The notes beneath the pieces were generated by a model. The model was given only the letters and a program-made list of their open reading frames with translations. It was not told the DNA's origin and ran no database searches. Below are positions 1-10,069 of a stretch of DNA of 64,000 nt, one piece after another (positions within the stretch are counted from its first letter, which is position 1; each line of letters starts with the position of its first letter). Source of the stretch: Azadirachta indica (lineage: Eukaryota > Streptophyta > Magnoliopsida > Sapindales > Meliaceae); contig CM040448.1 of the NCBI GenBank assembly GCA_022749755.1, positions 14,134,481 through 14,198,480 on the forward strand. Direction: 5' to 3'. Made by a program: the position numbers and the translations under genes.

Positions 1-1741
1 TGAGAATGATTATCATTAACCCCTATTGTAAATAACACTTGATATATATATTTATAATTAATAATATAATTATATATGAGTCATTATGTGCCCCTTTTTT
101 TTTTTGTGATACAATTCAGAATTCCATTTTCAAAATAGATAATATCTAGTTTTGCTTTTTATTTTTATGTAGAAGATAATTTGTGGGATTTAATAAATTA
201 TTTTTTTCGAGTTTAGTGCAAGGGAATTTGCTTGTTTAAGCGGTGATTAATAATTTAATTAAATCTCTAAACTCATGGGGTGGTTGAGCTAGATACTTCT
301 TGTGCCCCACTTATTATCATTCTATATTGCAAGAACATCTGAAAATAACATCATGACAAATGAGTCTGTGTTGCTAAGTTGAAAATTCAAGTTGAACTAC
401 CGCTGCTTTCTCTTTCCAGCCTAGAAAATTAAAGCTCATGGAAATTATTAAATATTGGGATTATTCAAGTCTTCTTGTTCTAGCACTAATATATAAATAG
501 ATGCAACATAAAGAAGTTTAGGGGTCGATCGATTTTAGAAATTTTTAGATAGATAATTAGAAACCCTTCTCTAGTATTAATAATACGTGAATCTTTTTTT
601 TTTAAAAAAATGAACATAAATCTTCTTTAAGCTAAGCTCTATTTGATCCCAAATTAGGGTTTTGGCGACTTTTGATGAAGAAGAAAAGACAACATAATTG
701 CTATCCCACAAATAATATATGATAATCATACATTATAAACCTGATTGAAACGATTGAGCTGAGATACAAAGAGAATCTAAACTTTGTTTTCTGATCCATG
801 TTTTAGACAATTTCAAGTGCATGCCTCAGTGTAGTATAAATTTCTTTTTAACATATGACATATGAATCATGTCTTCATAAGGAATTATTGCAATATTACA
901 CTTACGGGTAACATTATAATCATAACATAAAATCTGAAATACTTTTATATAAATTTTAAATTTTTGAATGTTTAATAGTGAATTATTTTGAGTTTCTTGG
1001 TCGTGACATGTTCAAAAACGCGGAGTGATGTATTGATCAAGTCATGCCCAGCAAACTAACATGCTTTTACTTTTTTTAAAAAAAAAAAAATACTGCAGAT
1101 TTTATAGAAAAAAATTGTATCAACTTGTCTCTACCGTTAGCTTTCTTTTGTCTTAATCCAGAATATTAAACTTAATAATTCTAGTAGGATCATTCAATCG
1201 GTTTGATTTAGAAGGTAAAAAGAATCAAATCCTTTTCACACTAATCTTAGATAGAGCTTTGCAATGCAGCAATGGCACCATGTGACCGCCTTTACACTTA
1301 AAAAAGATTAACAATTTAAAATTAGAAAAATAATATAAAATAAGATGACAACACCACACGTGATGCACACAAATTGGACTCACAAAATAGCTACTAATAA
1401 CAAATAAAAACAGTTCGTATAAGAAATCTTAAGCACGTATAATTCGTCATTCATTATTCCATGTACAAATATGGCTTGGAAATACAAAAGAACAAACATA
1501 CTACATTCAAAACTTGCATAGGGTTTTTAAAAGGAAATGTTTCTGCTTCTGGGTGTAGATGGGTCTTAACTACACCACATGCATTCTTTTCTTTTCACAC
1601 AAAAATCCCCCAAATCCGCCTCAGTGAATGGCCAAACAGTGCAATCTTTGCGGATGGATAAACTCATGGCTTTTCAGATTTTGCCAGATAGGTAGTTCTG
1701 AGGAATTGAATCTCAAATCTTGACAGAGCAAACTACAGAGC
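1..1741. other. Intergenic, no gene seen
   Basis: AT-rich spacer to the left of the cyclin-T pseudogene. The longest open frame (1461-1661, plus) has no recognisable motif, and I saw no splice-consistent extension of it. There are short poly-A/T runs (near 595-610 and 1073-1091). No RNA gene or clear transposon end was recognised. Confidence 0.5.
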
Positions 1742-4300
1742 GTGCAGTTTGTTATATGAAATGATTATCAATCGTAGCATTTTCCATGCCAGCACTTCTC
1801 TAGCCTGAGAAGCTTTTGGAACTCCGAGTTGGAACAGTTTGTTCGAGTTCACCACTGCAGGAAGGTGGCATTTGGTTATGTTCATAGAATTCCAACATTT
1901 GATTGAAAATATCTGAAAGAGATGAGGGTCTAGCTAAGAAATTGAAATCCAAAATATTCATGAAATGAAGAAAATAATGATAGTAACAGTGATGATAACA
2001 GTGGTTAAATAAAATGACATGATTGCAAGTTTCCAATTGAATTGTTTTCCGAATAGCTCATGTGTATGTCTCCTGTACCATACACCCCACATCACATCCC
2101 CAGGAGCTGAGGTGATCCGTGAATAAAAGTATAAGGAAACATGAAATGAAAGTGAATGAGAATAAACTTTTTTTTTTTCCTTTGGGTTCTCAAAGAACTA
2201 AAAATAATTCCTAGAACCAGCCATCTATTATTTTCCTGACAAGAAACAAAATACAACTGACATAACAACATTCCAAGACTTAATTTACTCTCTCTCACAA
2301 ACAATAATACAAATTAAACTTTTGAGTTATTCCCTTATTATGTGGAATGAACTAGGTTAAGTTTAGCATTACCTTCTACTTTTCTTATTTTACTATAAAT
2401 AGAGCCTTAATTTCAGTTCGGGAGGTGGACCTTGAAGAATATTAAATAAAAAAATATGATGTTTTCCCCAACATTCTTCCATTATTTCTTCACTCTCTTC
2501 TTCAATTTCTCCACTTTCACTCTAATTTTCTTCCATTTTGTCTCCAATTTTCTCCCCTTTCTATTTCTCTTGGTGTGCTACATCAACTTAAATCAAGTAA
2601 TTCCACAATCTATGCTCTTCATCAACTAACCAGACAGTTGAACACTTGGGCTCTTAGCAACAGTTGGTCTTGTTATCTGGCATTGAATTATGGATGTGCA
2701 ATTGGCATTTCATAACAAGGAAATAAAAGAGAATAAATTAAAAGATAAAAATATTGCTTAAGATGAACAAGTTCATGAAAGGTAAAAATGCAGAAAAAGA
2801 AGTACAGGAAATAGAGAAATGAGAAAATAAAAAAGCATCGTAATCGTAACCATACCTTTTTCTTGCCCTGTATGAACTCCAGTGGGATTCTTATCCTTTT
2901 ACATGGTTTTGTATGAAACCAGGACAATAGTGAGGAGAGTTTCCTCAACCTTCTTGACAAGCGACACACACTGGCTGTGATCTGCAAATTAATTTGAACA
3001 AAATCAGACACCAAAATTAGTTTCCCAAATTTCAAAATCAATTCAAATAATTTAATTGTTTTCCCCCTCCAATCCCATTTAATTAAGCCCAAAAAGTTCT
3101 TCGCCTTTTCTTTCTTCTTTTGCTCTTGGCCAGACAAATTAATTTTGCTATGAGACCTATAAATTGATCACTGACCCAATTTGAGCATCTCTACAGCAAT
3201 TCACTTCACTGATTGTGAAAAAAATAAAAAATAGCAGAAAATAACTCAAGGAGTGAAACTGTGATGCTGTAATTAATCTTCGAACATCATTCTGTGCTTG
3301 CAATCACCCAATATAGTGCTCTTGATACAAAGGGCAAACATCAGAACCATGCAAGTTCTCTCAAAAATTTTTATATAAAGTAAGGAACTTTCATCTAAGA
3401 ATACTACTTCATAACCCTCAATCTATGGAAACGTGCTGTCAACTAAGGCAGAGCTGACAGTTGTCCTTTGCTATTAGGCAAAAAGCTTTACATTTCTGAG
3501 GTGGTCACCTGAAATCGATACTACAAAAGACCCAAAATCCTGCAAACTATTTCATTGTCACTTATTCCCAACATGAAGACCGCAATACAATGATAATATT
3601 TATTTCATTAGAATTTCGTCAACAAAATGAAAAAGGTACAGAAAGAGACCAAACAATGAGACAAAACAAACACAAAGTTCAAAGCAACCAACAAAAAACA
3701 GAGCACAACAAAACCATATACAGAGCAGCTTTTTGAAATCCAAAGCCTTCCTTGCTGCCTATCATACCAAGAACTCTTATTACACTATATTATGCTACCA
3801 ATACAACCACGCTGTGCCAGAGCAACTATTAGATTTATTTGCCAAGCAAAATAATAAGAGATTTTATGTTTAGATAGAAAAATAACTCACCAGCGTCTCA
3901 TTCCTGGCAGGCGATTGACGATGGAAAAACTGATGACAGAACATTATTGCAGTAGCAATGATTATCTGGGTTCTGCATTTGAAGAAATTTGCATTTACTA
4001 TCAGGGTAAATCAATAATCACAAACTCACTAAGAAATATTTAAAGCATAACCATGCATGCAGTAATTTTTAAGTTTATTGTGCAGGAGAAGGACAACACA
4101 ACTATCCATCCTCATAGCCAAATAACTACAGAACAAGGATGTTACTTTGCTTTAATGCTAACCATTTCAAGAAACTAAAAGGTGATTTTTACTTTTTAAA
4201 AAATGAATTTCCTTAAACTGAAAGCAGAATACAATAGGAAAATTTAACAATATGCAATTGAGGTAGAGAAAATTTTAAGGGGCAAACCTTTAGCGTAGAT
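1742..4300 (-). pseudogene. Decayed, truncated cyclin-T gene copy
   Basis: This is a degenerate copy of the cyclin-T gene at 44435-49514, in the same orientation. It retains introns, so it is a genomic duplication and not a processed copy. Remnants in transcription order are as follows. Part of intron 1 runs up to about 4290. Exon 2 (3891-3972) has the same 82-nt length as its parent and encodes a stretch including ATAIMFCHQFFHRQS. Exon 3 (2856-2981) is 126 nt against 141 and carries several indels; in the ancestral frame it hits a TAA. The first ~20 nt of exon 4 (from 2072) read ETYT then stop. What looks like the 3' end of exon 5 (about 2027-2040) is joined almost directly to it, so most of exons 4-5 is deleted. 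The start of exon 6 (from 1912) encodes FNQMLEFYEHNQMPPS and ends at a TAG at 1802; homology resumes at about 1742-1775 after another deletion. Exon 1 is absent, and the copy stops just short of the PPR gene's 3' end. No functional cyclin can be made from it. Confidence 0.85.
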
Positions 4301-4434
4301 ATAATTATTTTGTAGTCTAAGCATTTCTAAATCGTATGTATGTTGCTGAGTGGCATAATACACTCTGTTATAACTCTGAGCACCTGATTTAATAAAGGTT
4401 TATAGTCCATCAAAGAACTGACACAACATATTGC

Positions 4435-6861
4435 TTAATGCTGATATTGCAATTTCCCGGCCTTCAATATACCACGATGCAAAGATGACTTGGTATAATC
4501 ATCTGCAGGTATCCGTTTGATTGACATTTCATTAATAAGGCTTATAGCCCTTTCCACATCTCCCCTTGCCAGGTAGCCACATAAAAGAGCTGTGTATGTG
4601 ACAGTATCAGGTTCCAGTCCTCTATCAATTAGTTCATCAAAGACTCTAATAGCATCTTCAAGGTTGTTTGACTTGCAAAGCCTTGCAATCAAAACAGTAT
4701 AACATATAACATCAGGTCTTATTTCCATTTTCTTCATTTCGTTCCAAAAAAAAGAAGCCTCCACTGCCTCTTTTTTACTTTGCAAGTCATCTAGCGAGGA
4801 AGATATTTTTAGATTTATTTTTGAATGAGCATCAAATAAAACCGTATAAAGTACAACATCAGGTTTGATCCCTCTCTTCTTCATATCATCGAAAAGATGA
4901 CAGGCTTCCCGCAAGCAATTTACTTTGCAATAACAATGTATCATCATTGTATAGCTAATCAGATCAGGAGTTAACCCTTTGTCAATCATAACTTCAAATA
5001 ACAACCGTGCCTTTTTCATCTCTCCTGCCCGACATAATGCAGCAATTAGTTTATGGTACATAATATTGCTTGGTTCAGTATCCAGAGTTAACATTGTCTC
5101 AAGCAACATGAAAGCTTTACTGTTTTCACCTTTCATCAGAAGATTAGTAAGCAGTTTACAGCAGGACCCTTTTCTCACTAAGACTCCCTGCGCTGATAAC
5201 TTCGTAAACAGTTGAAATGCCTTTTCTGAATGATCGGCTTCACAGTAACCATTAACCATGGCACTATAATTTTCCAAACACTTCTCTTTCAGACCATCTA
5301 AAAATGCTTCTGCTTCCTTCACCTTGCCCCCAGTACACAAGCCTTCAATAATCATGTTGTGTGTAACAACATTAGGTTCCAAACCCTGCATCTTCATATA
5401 ATATAAAAGATCAAACGCCTCTTGCACAAGGCCATATCGAGCAAAGCCAGCAGCAAGTATGTTATAAGTTAAAATATCAGGTTTACATCCCATCTCCTTC
5501 ATTTCCTTGAATAAATTCAGAGCATCAACAAGTTTACAATGAAGACAGTAACCATAAATCATAGTTGTGTAGTTGACAACATCTGGAACTATTTGCTTAC
5601 CCTTCATCTCATTGAACAGTTCCATGGCTGCTTCTACTTTCCCAAGTTTGCATAAAGCATCAACTATTACATCATAACAGACCTTGTCAAGGAAAATCCC
5701 CATATCTTTAAACACCTTAAATTGATTTATAGCTTCAGAAGCCATGCCCATCTGACATAAGCATTTCAAAATCAAACTCACGATCACACAATTGGTTTTA
5801 ATACTCTTCGATGTCATTTCATTGTGAAGAGCCAGCGCTTTAAGTATGTTCCCAGAATTGCAATAACCAGAAATCAAAGCACGGTATACATACACATCAG
5901 GAGCAAGCCCTTGTTTTTCCATGTGAAGTAACACATTTTCAGCTTCTTCAAGTTTATTCTTAGCACAAAATCCATGTATCACAACACTGTAAGCAAAGGC
6001 GCTCAAAGGAATTTTTGCCTCTCCCCATGCCATGAGAAGTTGATAACCTAAATCTAACCTTCCATTCATACATAGCCCTTCAATATAAGTCGAGTAAGCA
6101 TATGCGTTGGGGGTTATCCCAGCTTTATCCATCTCCTGAAACACCTCAACTGCTTCTTCTAAACTACCTTTCTTACAAAGGGCCTTAATAACAATAACAT
6201 ATGTATATTCGTTTGAGCTCAATCCCAGCCTCTTCAACTGTTGGTAAACAGCCAAAGCCATATCCACTTTCCCACACTCAACTAACTGGTTCATGAAAAA
6301 GTTACATGACAATATAGACAGAACAAATCCACGACGATTAGTTTGGAATAAAAGATCAATAACCTCATCAAACATGTGCACACTAACGTAAGCCTTAATC
6401 ATTGCATCAGAAACTCGAAACGATAAATTTGACCCTTTGTCAGCAAGAACTTCCAACAAATCAGTAAGTTCAAAATTCCTATTATTCACTTCCTTGATAA
6501 GCTCCAATAGCACAGACTCCAACCTCTTCTGCCAACCACAATAACACAATATTCTTACAATCGCCGCATATGTATAAACATTATGACTGAATTCATTTCC
6601 TTTTAACTGTTCAAATAATGACAATGCACTGCTGGGTTCTCTTCTCAAACTATACAACTTTTCAACAACTTCACTTGCATTTAACTCAGAAGCCTCACAA
6701 TTTTTTTGGTTTTCGTGCATATTTACATAGTTATCTTCTAAATCAGAATCTGACGAGATTGGTCTCAACTGGGAAAGAACTGAAACTGAACGGCAGCGAA
6801 TGAACTGAATGTGTTTGATGTATTGTCTAAACGAAACAAACTTAACGGCTGACACCCACAT
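4435..6861 (-). CDS. P-class pentatricopeptide repeat protein, probably mitochondrial
   Basis: This is a single-exon gene for a tandem-repeat RNA-binding protein of the P-class PPR family, the kind that stabilises, processes or activates specific organellar transcripts. The frame is open from 6924 (829 residues). I prefer the Met at residue 22 (6861, 808 residues) because what follows (MWVSAVKFVSFRQYIKHIQF) is basic, hydroxylated and acid-free, like a mitochondrial presequence, whereas the preceding 21 residues are hydrophobic and acidic. From about residue 110 to the C-terminus there are roughly 18-20 degenerate 35-residue motifs with the usual signatures (for example YTYVIVIKALCKKGSLEEA and PDVVNYTTMIYGYC). 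There is no E, DYW or SMR domain. Overall resemblance is to the Arabidopsis At2g26790 type. The stop lies only ~135 bp from the edge of the cyclin-T pseudogene, so its 3' UTR may run into duplicated DNA. The family call is firm; the target RNA cannot be read from sequence by eye. Confidence 0.93.
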   Translation of the reverse strand: MWVSAVKFVSFRQYIKHIQFIRCRSVSVLSQLRPISSDSDLEDNYVNMHENQKNCEASELNASEVVEKLYSLRREPSSALSLFEQLKGNEFSHNVYTYAAIVRILCYCGWQKRLESVLLELIKEVNNRNFELTDLLEVLADKGSNLSFRVSDAMIKAYVSVHMFDEVIDLLFQTNRRGFVLSILSCNFFMNQLVECGKVDMALAVYQQLKRLGLSSNEYTYVIVIKALCKKGSLEEAVEVFQEMDKAGITPNAYAYSTYIEGLCMNGRLDLGYQLLMAWGEAKIPLSAFAYSVVIHGFCAKNKLEEAENVLLHMEKQGLAPDVYVYRALISGYCNSGNILKALALHNEMTSKSIKTNCVIVSLILKCLCQMGMASEAINQFKVFKDMGIFLDKVCYDVIVDALCKLGKVEAAMELFNEMKGKQIVPDVVNYTTMIYGYCLHCKLVDALNLFKEMKEMGCKPDILTYNILAAGFARYGLVQEAFDLLYYMKMQGLEPNVVTHNMIIEGLCTGGKVKEAEAFLDGLKEKCLENYSAMVNGYCEADHSEKAFQLFTKLSAQGVLVRKGSCCKLLTNLLMKGENSKAFMLLETMLTLDTEPSNIMYHKLIAALCRAGEMKKARLLFEVMIDKGLTPDLISYTMMIHCYCKVNCLREACHLFDDMKKRGIKPDVVLYTVLFDAHSKINLKISSSLDDLQSKKEAVEASFFWNEMKKMEIRPDVICYTVLIARLCKSNNLEDAIRVFDELIDRGLEPDTVTYTALLCGYLARGDVERAISLINEMSIKRIPADDYTKSSLHRGILKAGKLQYQH

Positions 6862-7197
6862 GAAAATGAAGAATATATCAAACAAGGAGTGAACTACAAC
6901 TAAGACTGAATCAAAAGTGGACATAGAAAAAGCTTACTTGACAAAAACCCAACTAAAACGGCGGCACTGTCAACAAGCTGAGGCCGTGTTTAAGGAAAGG
7001 CGGTGCGTGATGGTTTGTTTTTTCGGTCATTTAGTTTCAAATCCAACTGCGGGTATTAAGACTACCTAAACTAAAGGTGAGCTAATCACGGGCCGGGCTT
7101 CCCGGTTCGGATATACATTTCATGCGCTGAATAGTTTTGGCCCGGTTCTAGAACGTGGATTTGAATATACTATTGTAAATCGCATAATTACATCAAT

Positions 7198-8070
7198 GGG
7201 TATGTCTACATGCCTCCTCCGTTGAGATTTGTAAAAATTTCAATTTCACAAAAAATTTATAAGAAAGAACACAAATCTCTTTCATAAATAATAAATTTAT
7301 TAAAATATCCTCAAATCTATTTTTTTAAATTGTAAAATAAAATTACTTTAATTAAATTCGAACCTATACCTTAGTGAAAATAACTAATTCCTTAACCACT
7401 ATATCGAGCATATTTTAATTATATATTTTTTAATTCTTAATAAATATCCTTTAAAAAATACATATATAATAATTTATGTAATGATTAAAATTATTTTGTT
7501 ATTATAAAACTTATAACTCAAAAAAATTTTATATAGTAACTTGAATTTAAAATTATTATAAATAATAATAATAGTAATGAAATTGTTCTTAAATAATTAT
7601 TAAATAAAATAAATTTTAAATTGTTATAAAATAAAATTATTTGAAAATTATTATTGGCACTAATAATTTTAAAACATTATTTTAAATAATTGTTAAATAA
7701 AAAAAATTATTTTATTTAAAAAATCTAAATAATGACAATAGTTTTAAAATTTTATAATTTAATGATAATAATAATTTTAAATTCAAGTTATTATATAAAA
7801 TTATTTTTGAATTATAAATTTTATAATAACAAAATAATTTTAATCATTACAAAAATTATTATATATGCATTTTCAAAAGGGTTATTTATTAAAGATTGAA
7901 AAATATATCATAAAAATGTATTTCATGCAATAGTTAAGCTACTTATGTTTTGAATTTTCGAGTAATTTGGTAAGTTTACTATTTGTAAGAGAAATTTGTA
8001 TCCGTTTTCACAAACTTTTTAGTAAACTGAAATTTACACAAACTTCAAGGAAGGTATGTGGAAATACCCC
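7198..8070. mobile_element. Long fold-back (hairpin) element, MITE-like
   Basis: The left end (GGGTATGTCTACATGCCTCC) and the reverse complement of the right end (GGGGTATTTCCACATACCTT) are similar. The inverted similarity continues inward through most of the element. For example, the segment near 7475-7560 is close to the reverse complement of 7765-7850, at around 90% by eye. Transcribed, it would fold into a long imperfect hairpin. It has no coding capacity. I could not find a matching target-site duplication, so the exact ends are approximate and the superfamily is uncertain. The terminal pattern resembles the two Mutator-like elements at 34033 and 35716. Confidence 0.75.
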
Positions 8071-9997
8071 TCATATGAAATAAAAACATTTAGATTCTCA
8101 AAGTTTTATACAAAGATTTTATTATCTATCTCATACTAAATAAATCCCTAAATTGTATTAAAAATAACTTCAATACCTTTAAATATCATATTTCATTAGA
8201 AATTCAATCAACGAATATTTAAACAAAATTGTCTAATTAATATTGAAATGTCCTAAAATAGTAAAAACAAACTATTAACAAATTAAATAACAAGTACATA
8301 TTTTTAAAATGCAAATTTTTCTGAATTTTCCTACATATCCTTGTAGAACAATTCAAACATTGATACTGTGCATATTCTTGATCACCATGTAAAAGTCTTA
8401 TTGTATTCAAAATATCAATGTGTACAACTAGTTTATATTAGTCGTATTCTTGTTCACCAAGAAAAGATGCTAGCATATATAGAAAAGATGCTATTAATAT
8501 GTATGAATAGTTTATATTTTTATACGTACTAATTACATCAAAAAGTAATATTAAATATATCAAATTTGTATTTCAAATTTTTTATCTCAAATAATATGCC
8601 ATTTTCCAATAAGTGATATATACATATATATATAGAAAGAAAGCATTCAAATAAAAAGAACTAAAATTTACAAAAGAAAGTATTTAAATAAGATAAATTT
8701 GTTCATTTACCTTCCCTTTTAACTTGCCACTTAACATTCGTGTCATTTGAAGTATATATTAGATTTGGGTAGCATTTATTTTTGTTTTTCTTTTAAACTC
8801 TAAATATAACTGAAATAAAAAATTAAAATTTGAATCTGAATTATATGTTTATTTTTTATTTTAAAACATTTAAAAATAAGTATTAAATTATTTATTTTAA
8901 TAAAATAAAAATTTTGAAAATTGATATTTTAATATATATTTATAATAATTTTGATTATATTAGCATAATAATAAATAAAAATTAATAAATTATATTAATA
9001 TGTATATTATTTATTTGTTTGATATAGTTATAATTATGTAAATATACAAATTTATTGCAATAATTAAAGTATAAAATAAATAGGATTCAAAAAATAAGTA
9101 GAAAGAATTTACAATAAAGAAGAGATATGTAAAACTTAGTTAAATAGGATTTTAATTTTTTTTAAGTAAATAAATTAATAAAATAAGAATTTTTTAAAAA
9201 ATAAAAATATTAAATTACTCATTTAGATTTAAGTTAAATTTTTTAACTTAATTATATTAATATATTTTTAACAAATATTTATATATAAATTAAAAAATAA
9301 ATAATTTTTAAATATCTTAATAATTATATTTAAATTTCAGTAAAAAAAATAAAACTCCTTAATGTTGAAAAAGAAATATGTATGAGATGAATTAGTTTGT
9401 CAAAATTGACTGTAGCAAAATTTTAAATTAACATAAATTGGAGTCATTTATTGTGTGCGAAATTTTGGAGTGGGCCACGACTGCATGGACCAGTAAAATC
9501 CTACTCCGTAATACGAATACTAGTGCTCCTAGTCCTGCTGGAACTCTGCTTGTGAGTACTATGAAGAAAGAAAAAAACTAATTGAAATTTTAACAACGGG
9601 AAAAATTTAAGAGGAACCAAATTTTATAATCAATTTTTTTAAATAATTATTATTTAAAATATATATTAAAAATAATTAATTTAGATCAAAATATTTTTAT
9701 AAAAAATTTTTAAAAGATATTAATATATACATTCAGTCAAAAATATTTTAATTTAAAAAAAATTAAAATAATTATTTTTTAAAAATATTTTAAATAATAA
9801 TTATTAATAAAAATTCACTTAAGTGCCGGTAATTATTGTTAATTTTTCTTTAACATATTATAATACAAGTAGGGTTTTGGACTTCCAAACGAAACGCAGG
9901 TGACTTCGTTATACGCTGTTGTCGTTTCGCGGGCAACTCCGCTTATCGCCCCGTTTACAGTGTGCTCAGCATCTTGCGTCTTACTCCTTCCTCTAGC

Positions 9998-10052
9998 ATC
10001 TTCGTATTCGCGTTCTTCTTAAGAATCAAAGGATCTTCGTATTCGCGTTCTT
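9998..10052 (+). repeat. 20-bp direct repeat in the ValRS leader
   Basis: The 20-mer ATCTTCGTATTCGCGTTCTT occurs at 9998-10017 and again, identically, at 10033-10052, just before the ValRS ATG at 10070. The period is 35 bp, so the two copies fall in different reading frames. It looks like a small local duplication in the 5' leader. Confidence 0.9.
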
Positions 10053-10069
10053 TTTACGAAGCATCAATT

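Larger units (their letters stand above)
6925..10069. other. AT-rich spacer between divergent PPR and ValRS genes
   Basis: This is the divergent promoter region of the PPR gene (minus) and the valyl-tRNA synthetase gene (plus). It holds the fold-back element 7198-8070 and a very AT-rich stretch (about 8500-9830) with imperfect inverted repeats. One of these pairs about 9640-9690 with 9760-9820. The last ~180 bp before the ValRS start are distinctly more GC-rich. I see no additional gene. Confidence 0.6.
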
